From Rhizobium cauense (lineage in GTDB: Bacteria; Pseudomonadota; Alphaproteobacteria; Rhizobiales; Rhizobiaceae): DNA of 64,000 nucleotides. The notes beneath the pieces were generated by a model. It did not search any database. It was not told the origin of the DNA and was given only the letters and a program-made list of their open reading frames with translations. The stretch covers positions 1 through 64,000 of the forward strand of contig NZ_JAEUAT010000024.1 in NCBI RefSeq assembly GCF_019511525.1. The letters run 5' to 3'. Both the position numbers and the translations under genes were made by a program. Below, in pieces: positions 46,214 through 55,159 of the stretch; the stretch's first letter is position 1; each line of letters begins with the position of its first letter.

Positions 46214-47854
46214 ATGACCGAGGCAAGAAAGCCGATGTATCGCGCCATCAAGATTTTGCTTTTGACCCTATGCCTGGCAATGCCGGCCTTTGCGACCGCG
46301 CTCAAGGCGCAGGAAGATATTCACCCCCTTATCGATGCGCTTGGCGTCGGCGACTTCCCTGAGCGCGAAGCCGCGATCAAGGCACTGGTCGCCTCCAAGG
46401 ACCCGCGTGTCGGCGAGATCCTGCAGTTGCTGAGCGACGGCCAGCTTTACGTGAACTCCGAGACCGGCGGTCCTGTGCTGGTGCAGGGCGGCACCGAGGA
46501 CGAGCCGACCTATGCCGACCCGATCTCCGGCGAGGTCGTCTCCGACGTCGATCCCGACTACATGTCCAAGGTCAAGATCAACAATTCGCTGCGTACGGTG
46601 ATTGCCACCGTCACGAGCCAGCTGACGCTCCTGAGCCCGGATCGCGGCGCGCGGCTTTCCGCAGCTCAGGGCCTGCTCAAGGACGCTGATCCGGCAAATC
46701 TCGATCTCCTCACCTCGGCGCTGGCTGAAGAAAAGGACGCCGAGGTCAAGAATGCGATGGAAGCGGCGCGCGCCGTCATGGTGCTGAAGAGCGATGTCAG
46801 CGCCGAAGAGAAGAAGGCGGCGATCGATACGGTTGCGGCGCGCGGGGGACGCGATGCGCTGACCATCCTGAATTCCGCGATGGCGACTGCGCCCGAGGAG
46901 CTGAAGGGCGCTATCCAGGCCCATATCAACGCGATCAACCGCAGCCTCGCGCTTTGGGATGTCGGGCAGAATGTCTGGTACGGGCTGTCGCTCGGCTCGG
47001 TGCTGCTGCTCGCGGCGATCGGCCTTGCCATCACGTTCGGCGTCATGGGCGTCATCAACATGGCGCATGGCGAAATGGTGATGATTGGCGCTTACACGAC
47101 CTACGTCGTACAGGAGTACATCAGCTCCGCATTCCCGGAACTCGGCAACTACTCGCTGGCCTTCTCCGTGCCGGCTGCCTTCCTCTTTACCGGTTTTGTC
47201 GGTCTTGTCATCGAGCGTGTGGTCATCCGCTACCTTTACGGCCGGCCACTCGAAACGCTGCTCGCCACCTGGGGCGTGTCGCTGATCCTGCAGCAGGCGG
47301 TTCGCACGATCTTCGGCCCGACGAACCGCGAGGTGCGCAATCCGAGCTGGATGTCCGGCGCGTTCGAGCTGGGCGGTCTCTCGATCACATGGAACCGCCT
47401 CTGGATCATCGTCTTCTCGATGGTGGTGTTCTTCGCGCTGCTCGCACTCCTGAAGCGCTCAGCCTTCGGTTTGCAGATGCGTGCGGTCACGCAGAACCGC
47501 CGCATGGCCTCGTCGATGGGCATCCGCACCGGCTGGGTCGATGCGTTTACCTTCGCGCTCGGCTCCGGCATTGCCGGTATAGCAGGAGTCGCACTCAGCC
47601 AGATCGACAACGTGTCGCCGAACCTCGGCCAGAGCTACATCATCGACAGCTTCATGGTCGTGGTCTTCGGTGGGGTCGGCAATCTCTGGGGCACGCTCGT
47701 CGGGGCGCTGTCGCTCGGTGTCCTCAACAAGTTCCTCGAGCCTTTCGCCGGCGCCGTGCTCGGCAAGATCCTGGTGCTCGTTCTCATCATTCTCTTCATC
47801 CAGAAGCGTCCACGTGGGCTCTTCGCACTCAAAGGAAGGGCGGTGGAAGCATGA
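46214..47854 (+). CDS. urtB: Urea ABC transporter permease UrtB
   Basis: A 546-residue permease. Residues about 1-32 are a signal-like segment and about 35-235 form an N-terminal periplasmic region with helical repeat-like sequence (EREAAIKALVASKDPRVGEIL, AEEKDAEVKNAMEAARAVMVL). The LivH-type membrane core starts at about 250 (YGLSLGSVLLLAAIGLAITFGVMGVINMAHGEM). This extension is usual for proteobacterial UrtB and separates it from LivH. GGAAGG is six bases before the start. Confidence 0.95.
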   Translation: MTEARKPMYRAIKILLLTLCLAMPAFATALKAQEDIHPLIDALGVGDFPEREAAIKALVASKDPRVGEILQLLSDGQLYVNSETGGPVLVQGGTEDEPTYADPISGEVVSDVDPDYMSKVKINNSLRTVIATVTSQLTLLSPDRGARLSAAQGLLKDADPANLDLLTSALAEEKDAEVKNAMEAARAVMVLKSDVSAEEKKAAIDTVAARGGRDALTILNSAMATAPEELKGAIQAHINAINRSLALWDVGQNVWYGLSLGSVLLLAAIGLAITFGVMGVINMAHGEMVMIGAYTTYVVQEYISSAFPELGNYSLAFSVPAAFLFTGFVGLVIERVVIRYLYGRPLETLLATWGVSLILQQAVRTIFGPTNREVRNPSWMSGAFELGGLSITWNRLWIIVFSMVVFFALLALLKRSAFGLQMRAVTQNRRMASSMGIRTGWVDAFTFALGSGIAGIAGVALSQIDNVSPNLGQSYIIDSFMVVVFGGVGNLWGTLVGALSLGVLNKFLEPFAGAVLGKILVLVLIILFIQKRPRGLFALKGRAVEA

Positions 47855-49014
47855 TTACGGCCTTCCTGCTCCGGTCTCTCGACCGCAAGATCATCGCTGC
47901 AATCGTCATTCTGCTTGCAGTCGCAGTGCTGGTGCCGGTGCTCAACCTCATGACCGCGCCGACCAATCCGCTGCATATCCCGACCTACATCATGGCGCTG
48001 TTCGGCAAGTATCTGACCTACGCGCTGCTGGCGCTGGCGCTCGATCTCGTCTGGGGCTTCTGCGGTATCCTCTCGCTCGGTCACGGCGCTTTCTTCGCGC
48101 TCGGCGGCTATGCGATGGGCATGTATCTGATGCGCCAGATCGGCTCGCGCGGCGTCTACGGCGACCCGATCCTTCCCGATTTCATGGTGTTCCTGAACTG
48201 GAAGGAACTGCCGTGGTTCTGGTACGGCTTCGACAAGTTCTGGTTCGCGGCGCTGATGGTTCTGCTGGTGCCGGGGCTGCTTGCCTTCGTCTTCGGCTGG
48301 TTCGCCTTCCGCTCGCGCGTCAACGGCGTCTACCTGTCGATCATCACACAGGCGATGACCTACGCGCTGCTGCTCGCCTTCTTCCGCAACGACATGGGCT
48401 TCGGCGGCAACAACGGCATGACCGACTTCAAGGAAATCCTTGGCTTCAGCGTGCAGGCTGATGGCACGCGCGCCGCGCTGTTTGCCGCGACTGCGATCTT
48501 CCTTGCCCTGTCTCTCATGATTGCCTCGGCCATCGTGCGCTCGAAATTCGGCAAGGTGCTGGTCGGCGTGCGCGATGCGGAAAGCCGCACGCGCTTCCTC
48601 GGCTACCGGGTGGAACATTTCAAGCTCTTCACCTTCGTCGTTTCGGCGATGATGGCGGGCATCGCCGGTGCGCTTTACGTCCCGCAGGTCGGCATTATCA
48701 ACCCAGGCGAGTTTGCGCCGGCCAACTCGATCGAAGTGGTCATCTGGACGGCAGTCGGCGGCCGCTCGACACTGATCGGGCCAATCATCGGCGCCATTCT
48801 CGTCAACGGCGGCAAGACGATCTTTACCGGTCTCTTCCCCGAGTTCTGGCTGTTCGCGCTTGGCGGTCTGTTCGTGCTCGTCACGCTGTTCCTGCCAAGA
48901 GGCATCGTCGGTACGATCGACCGGTATATTTCCCGCCGCAAGCCTAAGACGGAAGCTACGCCGCCCGCGCTTCACGAAGAGGGCGTCGATGCAAAAATCC
49001 AGCCAGCGGAGTGA
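47851..49014 (+). CDS. urtC: Urea ABC transporter permease UrtC
   Basis: A 387-residue LivM-type permease, starting MITAFLLRSLDRKIIAAIV. Core sequence includes YALLALALDLVWGFCGILSLGHGAFFALGGYAMGMY and VLVGVRDAESRTRFLGYRV. The ATG at 47851 overlaps the urtB stop by four bases. A longer open stretch upstream in the same frame lies inside urtB and is not coding. Confidence 0.95.
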   Translation: MITAFLLRSLDRKIIAAIVILLAVAVLVPVLNLMTAPTNPLHIPTYIMALFGKYLTYALLALALDLVWGFCGILSLGHGAFFALGGYAMGMYLMRQIGSRGVYGDPILPDFMVFLNWKELPWFWYGFDKFWFAALMVLLVPGLLAFVFGWFAFRSRVNGVYLSIITQAMTYALLLAFFRNDMGFGGNNGMTDFKEILGFSVQADGTRAALFAATAIFLALSLMIASAIVRSKFGKVLVGVRDAESRTRFLGYRVEHFKLFTFVVSAMMAGIAGALYVPQVGIINPGEFAPANSIEVVIWTAVGGRSTLIGPIIGAILVNGGKTIFTGLFPEFWLFALGGLFVLVTLFLPRGIVGTIDRYISRRKPKTEATPPALHEEGVDAKIQPAE

Positions 49015-49020
49015 GCGATC

Positions 49021-49776
49021 ATGATCCCTGACGTCAAACCAAACAGCGTTCTCTATCTCAACAACGTCTCGGTTTCCTTCGATGGCTTCAAGGCGCTGAA
49101 CTCGCTCTCGATCGTCATCGAACCCGGCGAACTTCGTGCCATCATCGGCCCCAACGGCGCGGGCAAAACGACGATGATGGACATCATCACCGGCAAGACC
49201 CGACCGGATGAGGGTGAGGTGTTCTTCAACGGGCAGACCGATCTCACCAAACTTGATGAGGCCGACATCGCGCAGTTGGGGATCGGCCGCAAGTTCCAGA
49301 AGCCGACGGTTTTCGAAAGCCACACGGTATGGGACAATCTCGAACTGGCATTGAACCGCAAGCGCGATGTCTTCTCGACGCTGTTTTACCGGCTCTCTGC
49401 CGAGGACAAGGCGCGTATCGACGAGATCCTTGAAACGGTTCGGCTCACGCATCGGCGGGACGAACTCGCCGCCAACCTCTCACATGGGCAGAAGCAATGG
49501 CTGGAGATCGGCATGCTTCTGGCGCAGGAACCAAAGCTCTTGCTGGTCGATGAACCGGTCGCCGGGATGACCGATGCCGAAACCGCGGAGACGGCGATCC
49601 TGCTCAAGGAGATCGCCAAGACTCGCTCGGTCGTCGTCGTTGAGCATGACATGGGCTTCATCCGCGACCTGGGCGTCAAGGTGACGTGCCTTGCCGAAGG
49701 TTCGGTGCTGGCCGAGGGATCGATCGATTTCGTGAGCTCCGATCCCAAGGTGATCGAAAACTATCTGGGGCGCTGA
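49021..49776 (+). CDS. urtD: Urea ABC transporter ATP-binding protein UrtD
   Basis: A 251-residue ATPase subunit: Walker A GPNGAGKTT, Q-loop RKFQKPTVFE, signature LSHGQKQWLEIGMLL and Walker B LLLVDEPVAGMTDAE. The GQKQWLEIGM form of the signature is characteristic of UrtD. It starts seven bases after urtC and ends one base before the urtE start. Confidence 0.95.
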   Translation: MIPDVKPNSVLYLNNVSVSFDGFKALNSLSIVIEPGELRAIIGPNGAGKTTMMDIITGKTRPDEGEVFFNGQTDLTKLDEADIAQLGIGRKFQKPTVFESHTVWDNLELALNRKRDVFSTLFYRLSAEDKARIDEILETVRLTHRRDELAANLSHGQKQWLEIGMLLAQEPKLLLVDEPVAGMTDAETAETAILLKEIAKTRSVVVVEHDMGFIRDLGVKVTCLAEGSVLAEGSIDFVSSDPKVIENYLGR

Positions 49777-49777
49777 G

Positions 49778-50473
49778 ATGCTGACAGTCGACAATGCAAA
49801 CCTTCACTACGGCGCAGCACATGCGCTCCGCGGCATCTCCATCAAGGCAGAGATGGGCAAGATCACTTGCGTGCTGGGGCGTAACGGCGTGGGCAAGAGT
49901 TCTCTTCTCCGCGCCGTTACTGGCCAGCATCCATTGTCATCAGGAACGGTGACCTTCAACGAGGCGAAACTTAACGGATTGCCACCGTTCGCCCGCGCCA
50001 AACAAGGTATTGGATATGTGCCGCAGGGACGCGAAATCTTCCCGTTGCTGACGGTCAAGGAAAATCTCGAGACCGGTTTTGCACCGCTTGGACGCCGGGA
50101 TCGCTCAATTCCGGATGACATCTTCAGTCTGTTTCCGGTGCTGCAGTCCATGCTTGGGCGGCGAGGTGGCGACCTGTCGGGCGGGCAGCAGCAACAACTG
50201 GCGATCGGCCGGGCGATGGTGACGCGGCCGAAGATCCTCGTGCTCGACGAGCCGACCGAAGGCATCCAGCCATCGATCATCAAGGATATCGGCCGGGCAA
50301 TCCGCTATCTGCGCGACAGTACCGGGATGGCGATCCTGCTGGTCGAGCAGTACCTCGATTTCTGCCGCGAACTCGCCGACTACGTCTACATCATGGATCG
50401 CGGCGAGATCGTGCACGAGGGACTAGCGGAGACGCTCGATACGGCGGAGGCGCGCCGTCATCTGACTGTCTGA
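49778..50473 (+). CDS. urtE: Urea ABC transporter ATP-binding protein UrtE
   Basis: A 231-residue ATPase subunit: Walker A GRNGVGKSS, signature LSGGQQQQLAIGRAMV and Walker B ILVLDEPTEGIQPSII. The EGIQPSI sequence is typical of UrtE. Last gene of the transporter operon; about 180 bases separate it from ureD, and I see no strong terminator, so read-through into the urease genes is possible. Confidence 0.95.
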   Translation: MLTVDNANLHYGAAHALRGISIKAEMGKITCVLGRNGVGKSSLLRAVTGQHPLSSGTVTFNEAKLNGLPPFARAKQGIGYVPQGREIFPLLTVKENLETGFAPLGRRDRSIPDDIFSLFPVLQSMLGRRGGDLSGGQQQQLAIGRAMVTRPKILVLDEPTEGIQPSIIKDIGRAIRYLRDSTGMAILLVEQYLDFCRELADYVYIMDRGEIVHEGLAETLDTAEARRHLTV

Positions 50474-50653
50474 TCCCGTGGCTATCTGTTGGGCAGATGC
50501 TGTTTTTCTCGGCAGCTTCTGAGGGGTCCCGTTGCCGCCGGTCCGATCGCTGAGACTGCCACGGCACGGCACGGGAATTGCTTGCTTTCTGCAAGTTAGT
50601 GATTTCAATGAAAACGGCCGGGGCCAACCGGCGGTGTGTTGGGAAGGGACGGA

Positions 50654-51475
50654 ATGACGAACGCGGCGGCAGCCACGAGACCGCAGAGAGCCGAGGGGCG
50701 CGGACATCTGGCTGCGAAGATGCTTGACGGGCGTACGCGCCTGCAGGAGCTCTACCAGGAAGGAGCGGCCAAGATCCGGCTTCCGGATACGTTCGATTCC
50801 TCCATGGAGGCCGTCATCATCAATACCGCTGGCGGGCTCACCGGCGGCGACCGGATGAACTGGAGCGTTGCGGCGGGCCCGGGCACCCGCATCGATGTTA
50901 CCACGCAGGCCTGCGAGAAGATCTACAAGGCATCGGCAGGAACGGCCGAGGTCAATACCAGCATTACTGTCGGCGCGAAGGCGCGGGTGGACTGGTTGCC
51001 GCAGGAAACCATCCTGTTCGATCGTTCATCGCTGTTTCGCAGGCTCGACGTTGATCTCGACGACGATGCCGAATTCCTGGCCGTCGAGGCCATCCTGCTT
51101 GGCCGCAAGGCGATGGGGGAGGCGGTGGATACGGGTCTCTTTCGCGACCGCTGGCGTATTCGCAAGGGCGGGAGGCTTTGCCACGCCGAGGATTTGCAGT
51201 TGAAGGGCAATGTCGCTTCGCTGGCCGGCGCCGATGCCGTGCTGTCAGGCAAGGTCGCGTTTGCGACGTTGCTCTACGTCGGACCGCGCGCCGAAGCCTA
51301 CCTCGCTGCGGTGCGCCCGTTACTCGAGGGCCATATGGGCGGCGCCAGTAGCTGGGCCGGCAAGCTCGTGGTGCGTCTTTCGGCCTCCGATGGCTTTGCG
51401 CTCAGAAAAAGTCTCATCCCGATCATTTCGGCCTTGCGCGATGGAGCGCCGGTGCCGAAAGTCTGGAATCTCTAG
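50654..51475 (+). CDS. ureD: Urease accessory protein UreD
   Basis: A 273-residue accessory protein that with UreF and UreG loads nickel into apo-urease. Motifs of the family are visible: IINTAGGLTGGDRMNWSV, VTTQACEKIYKA, WLPQETILFDRSSLFRRLDVDL and FRDRWRIRKGGRL. The ATG at 50654 is preferred to an upstream TTG at 50636. It begins the urease gene block. Confidence 0.94.
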   Translation: MTNAAAATRPQRAEGRGHLAAKMLDGRTRLQELYQEGAAKIRLPDTFDSSMEAVIINTAGGLTGGDRMNWSVAAGPGTRIDVTTQACEKIYKASAGTAEVNTSITVGAKARVDWLPQETILFDRSSLFRRLDVDLDDDAEFLAVEAILLGRKAMGEAVDTGLFRDRWRIRKGGRLCHAEDLQLKGNVASLAGADAVLSGKVAFATLLYVGPRAEAYLAAVRPLLEGHMGGASSWAGKLVVRLSASDGFALRKSLIPIISALRDGAPVPKVWNL

Positions 51476-51495
51476 TTGAAGCAGATGGATGCACG

Positions 51496-51798
51496 ATGAA
51501 CCTCACACCGAGAGAAAAAGACAAGCTGTTGATTTCGATGGCGGCGATGGTCGCGCGGCGGCGGCTGGAGCGGGGCGTCAAGCTCAACCATCCCGAAGCG
51601 ATCGCGTTGATCACCGACTTCGTCGTCGAAGGCGCGCGTGATGGGCGTCCGGTCGCGGAACTGATGGAAGCCGGTGCCCATGTCATCGGTCGTCACCAGG
51701 TCATGGAAGGTATCGCAGAGATGATCCACGACGTGCAGGTCGAAGCGACATTTCCTGATGGAACGAAGCTCGTCACTGTCCACGAACCGATCCGCTGA
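51496..51798 (+). CDS. ureA: Urease gamma subunit UreA
   Basis: A 100-residue gamma subunit of three-subunit urease, with the standard start MNLTPREKDKLLISMAAMVA, the LNHPEAIALITDFVVEGARDG segment and the end FPDGTKLVTVHEPI. Length is exactly that of bacterial UreA. Confidence 0.98.
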   Translation: MNLTPREKDKLLISMAAMVARRRLERGVKLNHPEAIALITDFVVEGARDGRPVAELMEAGAHVIGRHQVMEGIAEMIHDVQVEATFPDGTKLVTVHEPIR

Positions 51799-51805
51799 GG
51801 TTCCC

Positions 51806-52060
51806 ATGCTGGAGCTGCGCCCCAATTGCGAATGCTGCGACAAGGATCTTCCGCCCGACAGTGCCGAGGCAATGATCTGCACCTTCGAATGCACGTTCTG
51901 CGCCGATTGTGTTGCCGATGTTCTCGGCGGCATCTGCCCGAATTGCGGCGGCGAACTTGTGCGCCGCCCGGTGCGCCCCGCTGCCAAGCTTGACAAGTAC
52001 CCGGCGTCGACAAAGCGCGTTCTGAAAGCCGAGGGCTGCGCGCCCATCAAGGCTGCGTGA
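51806..52060 (+). CDS. DUF1272 zinc-ribbon-like protein
   Basis: An 84-residue protein with seven or eight cysteines in pairs (PNCECCDKDL, CTFECTFCADCVADVLGGICPNCGG), a pattern expected to bind zinc. It matches the DUF1272 family, of unknown function. It is placed eight bases after ureA and ten before ureB, inside the urease operon, so it is cotranscribed with the structural genes. A metal-handling role is possible but not shown. Confidence 0.85.
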   Translation: MLELRPNCECCDKDLPPDSAEAMICTFECTFCADCVADVLGGICPNCGGELVRRPVRPAAKLDKYPASTKRVLKAEGCAPIKAA

Positions 52061-52070
52061 GGAGAAGATC

Positions 52071-52376
52071 ATGATCCCAGGAGAAATCATTGCCGCAAGC
52101 GGCGACATCGAGCTGAACGTCGGCGCGCCGACAGTGACGCTTGAGGTCTCGAACACCGGCGATCGCCCGGTGCAGGTCGGCAGCCACTATCATTTCGCGG
52201 AAACGAATACCGGTCTCACTTTCGATCGCGAAAAGGCACACGGCATGCGGCTCGATATCCCGGCAGGCACGGCCGTGCGTTTCGAGCCCGGTCAGACGCG
52301 TTCGGTGACGCTCATCCCTCTCGCCGGCAAGCGCGAAGTCTACGGTTTCCGCCAGCTGGTCATGGGCAAGCTCTAG
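52071..52376 (+). CDS. ureB: Urease beta subunit UreB
   Basis: A 101-residue beta subunit beginning MIPGEIIAASGDIELN and containing VSNTGDRPVQVGSHYHFAETN, RLDIPAGTAVRFEPGQTR and KREVYGFRQLVMGKL. Length and sequence are standard for bacterial UreB. Confidence 0.98.
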   Translation: MIPGEIIAASGDIELNVGAPTVTLEVSNTGDRPVQVGSHYHFAETNTGLTFDREKAHGMRLDIPAGTAVRFEPGQTRSVTLIPLAGKREVYGFRQLVMGKL

Positions 52377-52395
52377 AGTGAGCCGGGAGCAGATG

Positions 52396-52806
52396 ATGCG
52401 TGCGAGCTTATACCTTCTGGCCGCTGGAGCTGCGATGGTCTTTGCCTTTGGCGCCAACGCTGGGGATATTGATTGCAAAAACCCCGTCACGCAGGCCGAC
52501 ATGACAGCTTGTGAACTGGCGCGCCAGCAGACCGCCGACAAGGCGCTGAACGCACAGTACAAGATCACGCGCGCGGCTCTCGCAGCACTCGACAAGGATC
52601 TCGATGCGGATATGCGCGGTGCCGAAGAGGCACTGGTGAAGGCGCAGCGCGCATGGGTGAGTTTCCGTGATGCGGAGTGTGAGGCGGCAGGCTTTCAGGC
52701 GCGTGGCGGCACGATGGAGCCGATGCTCGTCGCGGGTTGCATCGCCGAGTTGACGGACGCGCGCACCAAGCAGCTCAAGGAACTCGCTGAGACGATGGGC
52801 AACTGA
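52396..52806 (+). CDS. Secreted LprI-like (DUF1311) protein
   Basis: A 136-residue protein with a signal peptide (about 1-24, ending ANAG) and a mature domain of the DUF1311 / lysozyme-inhibitor LprI type: DCKNPVTQADMTACELARQQ, LVKAQRAWVSFRDAECEAAG and GCIAELTDARTKQLKEL, with the four usual cysteines. The ATG at 52396 has GGGAG six bases upstream. It is inside the urease operon between ureB and the GT29-like gene; no link to urease is evident from the family. Confidence 0.85.
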   Translation: MRASLYLLAAGAAMVFAFGANAGDIDCKNPVTQADMTACELARQQTADKALNAQYKITRAALAALDKDLDADMRGAEEALVKAQRAWVSFRDAECEAAGFQARGGTMEPMLVAGCIAELTDARTKQLKELAETMGN

Positions 52807-52807
52807 C

Positions 52808-53446
52808 ATGGTTGGCAGGATCATGGTCGTCGGCAACGGAGAGATCGGCGCGCAGGCGGCCGCTGCGGTAGCAGATGCCGCCTTCGTTATCCGCTTCAAC
52901 GAATGCCGCTCCTACGAAGCGAGCCCGGGGCGCACCGACGTCGTCGCCGTCTGCAATACCGGGCGACCGGGCAAGGCTATGCTCGCTTCCGAGGCGTGGC
53001 GGGAGCATCCCGCCGTGCGAAAGGCTGCGGCGATCTGGAGCGTGCGCGATCCGCGGAAGTTCGCGGAAATGCGGGCGCCGTTGGCTGTATCGCACCCTGA
53101 GCTAGATGATTTCTGCGACGACTACACGAGTCAATTCAATGCGTTCTGTGCGGATGTTGGCAAAGAGCATGTGGTCGTTGACAGAATGATTCATGAAGCC
53201 GTCGACACATCGCTCGCGGCCTTTCACCCTGCGCCCTACGTTGTGCCGAGCAGCGGCATGATCGTGATCGCCGAGGTGATGAAAAGGTTTCCCGAAGCGG
53301 CCATTGATCTCGCGGGTTTCGGCCACGTGGGATGGGAATGGCATCCCTTCGCTGCCGAGAGACAGCTTGTTGATAGTTATGTCGTCGCCGGTCGCGTCAC
53401 GCGGTTTCCGGCGAGCGCACCCATTTCTTCCTCCCAAGGAGCCTGA
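52808..53446 (+). CDS. Urease-operon protein with sialyltransferase (GT29)-like motifs
   Basis: A 212-residue protein that I would normally call a urease operon accessory protein of unknown function. Three segments resemble GT29 sialylmotifs: MVVGNGEIG...FVIRFNE...TDVVAVCN (about 6-50, motif L), PSSGMIVI...DLAGFG (about 147-172, motif S) and H179PFAAE184 (motif VS, H-x4-E). This suggests a related CMP-sugar-dependent glycosyltransferase fold, but function is inferred only from these patterns. It has no signal peptide. It begins one base after the LprI-like gene and ends three bases before ureC. Confidence 0.7.
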   Translation: MVGRIMVVGNGEIGAQAAAAVADAAFVIRFNECRSYEASPGRTDVVAVCNTGRPGKAMLASEAWREHPAVRKAAAIWSVRDPRKFAEMRAPLAVSHPELDDFCDDYTSQFNAFCADVGKEHVVVDRMIHEAVDTSLAAFHPAPYVVPSSGMIVIAEVMKRFPEAAIDLAGFGHVGWEWHPFAAERQLVDSYVVAGRVTRFPASAPISSSQGA

Positions 53447-53449
53447 GAT

Positions 53450-55159
53450 ATGCCTTACAAGATTTCCCGCGCCGCCTATGCCGGCATGTTCGGCCCCACC
53501 ACCGGCGACAAGGTGCGCCTTGCCGATACCGAGCTCTTCATCGAGATCGAGAAGGATTTCACCACATATGGCGAAGAGGTGAAATTTGGCGGCGGCAAGG
53601 TTATCCGCGACGGCATGGGTCAGAGCCAGGCGACGCGCGCACAGGGTGCAGTCGATACTGTCATCACCAATGCGGTGATCATCGATCACACTGGCATCGT
53701 GAAGGCCGATATCGGGCTCAAGAACGGCCGGATCGCGGCGATTGGCAAGGCCGGCAATCCGGATACTCAGCCGGGTGTCAACATCATTGTCGGTCCATCG
53801 ACCGAGGCAATTGCGGGCGAGGGTAAGATCATCACTGCCGGTGGAATGGATGCCCATATCCATTACATTTGCCCGCAGCAGATCGAAGAAGCGCTGATGA
53901 GCGGCATTACGTGCATGCTGGGCGGCGGCTCCGGCCCGGCGCATGGCACGCTCGCCACCACCTGCACCGGCGCCTGGCATATCGAGCGGATGATCGAGAG
54001 CTTCGACGGCTTCCCGATGAATCTCGCGCTCGCAGGCAAGGGTAATGCCTCGCTGCCCGCCGCGCTTGAGGAGATGGTGCTTGCCGGCGCGTCTTCGCTG
54101 AAGCTGCATGAGGATTGGGGCACGACGCCTGCGGCGATCGACTGCTGCCTTTCGGTCGCAGACGAATACGACATCCAGGTGATGATCCACACGGATACGC
54201 TGAACGAAAGCGGCTTCGTCGAGGATACGATCGGCGCCCTCAAAGGTCGTACGATCCATGCCTTCCACACCGAGGGCGCCGGCGGCGGACATGCGCCCGA
54301 CATTATCAAGATTTGTGGTCAGTCGAACGTCATTCCTTCGTCGACCAACCCGACGCGGCCCTATACAGTCAACACTGTTGCCGAGCATCTCGACATGCTG
54401 ATGGTCTGCCATCACCTGTCGCCGTCGATCCCCGAAGATATCGCGTTTGCTGAAAGCCGCATCCGCAAGGAGACCATCGCCGCTGAAGATATCCTCCACG
54501 ATATCGGTGCCTTCTCGATCATCTCGTCCGACAGCCAGGCCATGGGCCGCGTCGGCGAGGTCGCGATCCGCACCTGGCAGACGGCCGACAAAATGAAGCG
54601 TCAGCGCGGTCGCCTCAAGGAGGAGACCGGGGAGAACGACAACTTCCGGGTTCGCCGCTACATAGCGAAGTACACGATCAACCCGGCGATCGCCCAGGGT
54701 CTCAGTCACGAGATCGGTTCGGTTGAAGTCGGCAAGCGTGCCGATCTGGTCCTGTGGAATCCTGCCTTCTTCGGCGTCAAGCCGGAGATGGTATTGCTCG
54801 GCGGTTCGATTGCTGCGGCTCCGATGGGCGATCCGAACGCTTCGATCCCGACGCCGCAGCCGATGCATTACCGTCCGATGTTTGCCGCCTACGGCAAGCT
54901 GCGAACCAATTCGTCCGTCACGTTCGTCTCACAAGCGTCGCTCGATGCTGGCCTGAAAGGGCGTCTTGGCGTCGCTAAGAATCTCGTTGCGGTGAAGAAC
55001 ACCCGCGGCGGCATCTCCAAGGCGTCGATGATCCACAACAGCCTGACGCCTGATATCGAGGTCGATCCAGAGACCTACGAAGTGCGTGCGGACGGTGAAT
55101 TGTTGACCTGCGAGCCGGCGACGGTGTTGCCGATGGCGCAGCGTTATTTCCTGTTCTGA
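53450..55159 (+). CDS. ureC: Urease alpha subunit UreC
   Basis: The 569-residue catalytic subunit, hydrolysing urea to ammonia and carbamate with two nickel ions. The nickel ligands lie in GGMDAHIHYICPQ and HAFHTEGAGGGHAPDI, the carbamylated Lys in LKLHEDWG and the catalytic His in MVCHHLSPSIPEDIAFAESRIR, the mobile flap. The sequence begins ISRAAYAGMFGPTTGDKVRL, as usual, and ends LPMAQRYFLF. All expected residues are present, so the enzyme should be active once matured. Confidence 0.98.
   Translation: MPYKISRAAYAGMFGPTTGDKVRLADTELFIEIEKDFTTYGEEVKFGGGKVIRDGMGQSQATRAQGAVDTVITNAVIIDHTGIVKADIGLKNGRIAAIGKAGNPDTQPGVNIIVGPSTEAIAGEGKIITAGGMDAHIHYICPQQIEEALMSGITCMLGGGSGPAHGTLATTCTGAWHIERMIESFDGFPMNLALAGKGNASLPAALEEMVLAGASSLKLHEDWGTTPAAIDCCLSVADEYDIQVMIHTDTLNESGFVEDTIGALKGRTIHAFHTEGAGGGHAPDIIKICGQSNVIPSSTNPTRPYTVNTVAEHLDMLMVCHHLSPSIPEDIAFAESRIRKETIAAEDILHDIGAFSIISSDSQAMGRVGEVAIRTWQTADKMKRQRGRLKEETGENDNFRVRRYIAKYTINPAIAQGLSHEIGSVEVGKRADLVLWNPAFFGVKPEMVLLGGSIAAAPMGDPNASIPTPQPMHYRPMFAAYGKLRTNSSVTFVSQASLDAGLKGRLGVAKNLVAVKNTRGGISKASMIHNSLTPDIEVDPETYEVRADGELLTCEPATVLPMAQRYFLF

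Noticed and set aside
47635..49452. 605-codon minus-strand open frame opposite urtC and urtD
   Set aside because: urtC and urtD are complete on the plus strand; the antisense product has shadow composition and no recognisable domain.
53102..54868. 588-codon minus-strand open frame opposite ureC
   Set aside because: ureC is intact on the plus strand with all catalytic residues.
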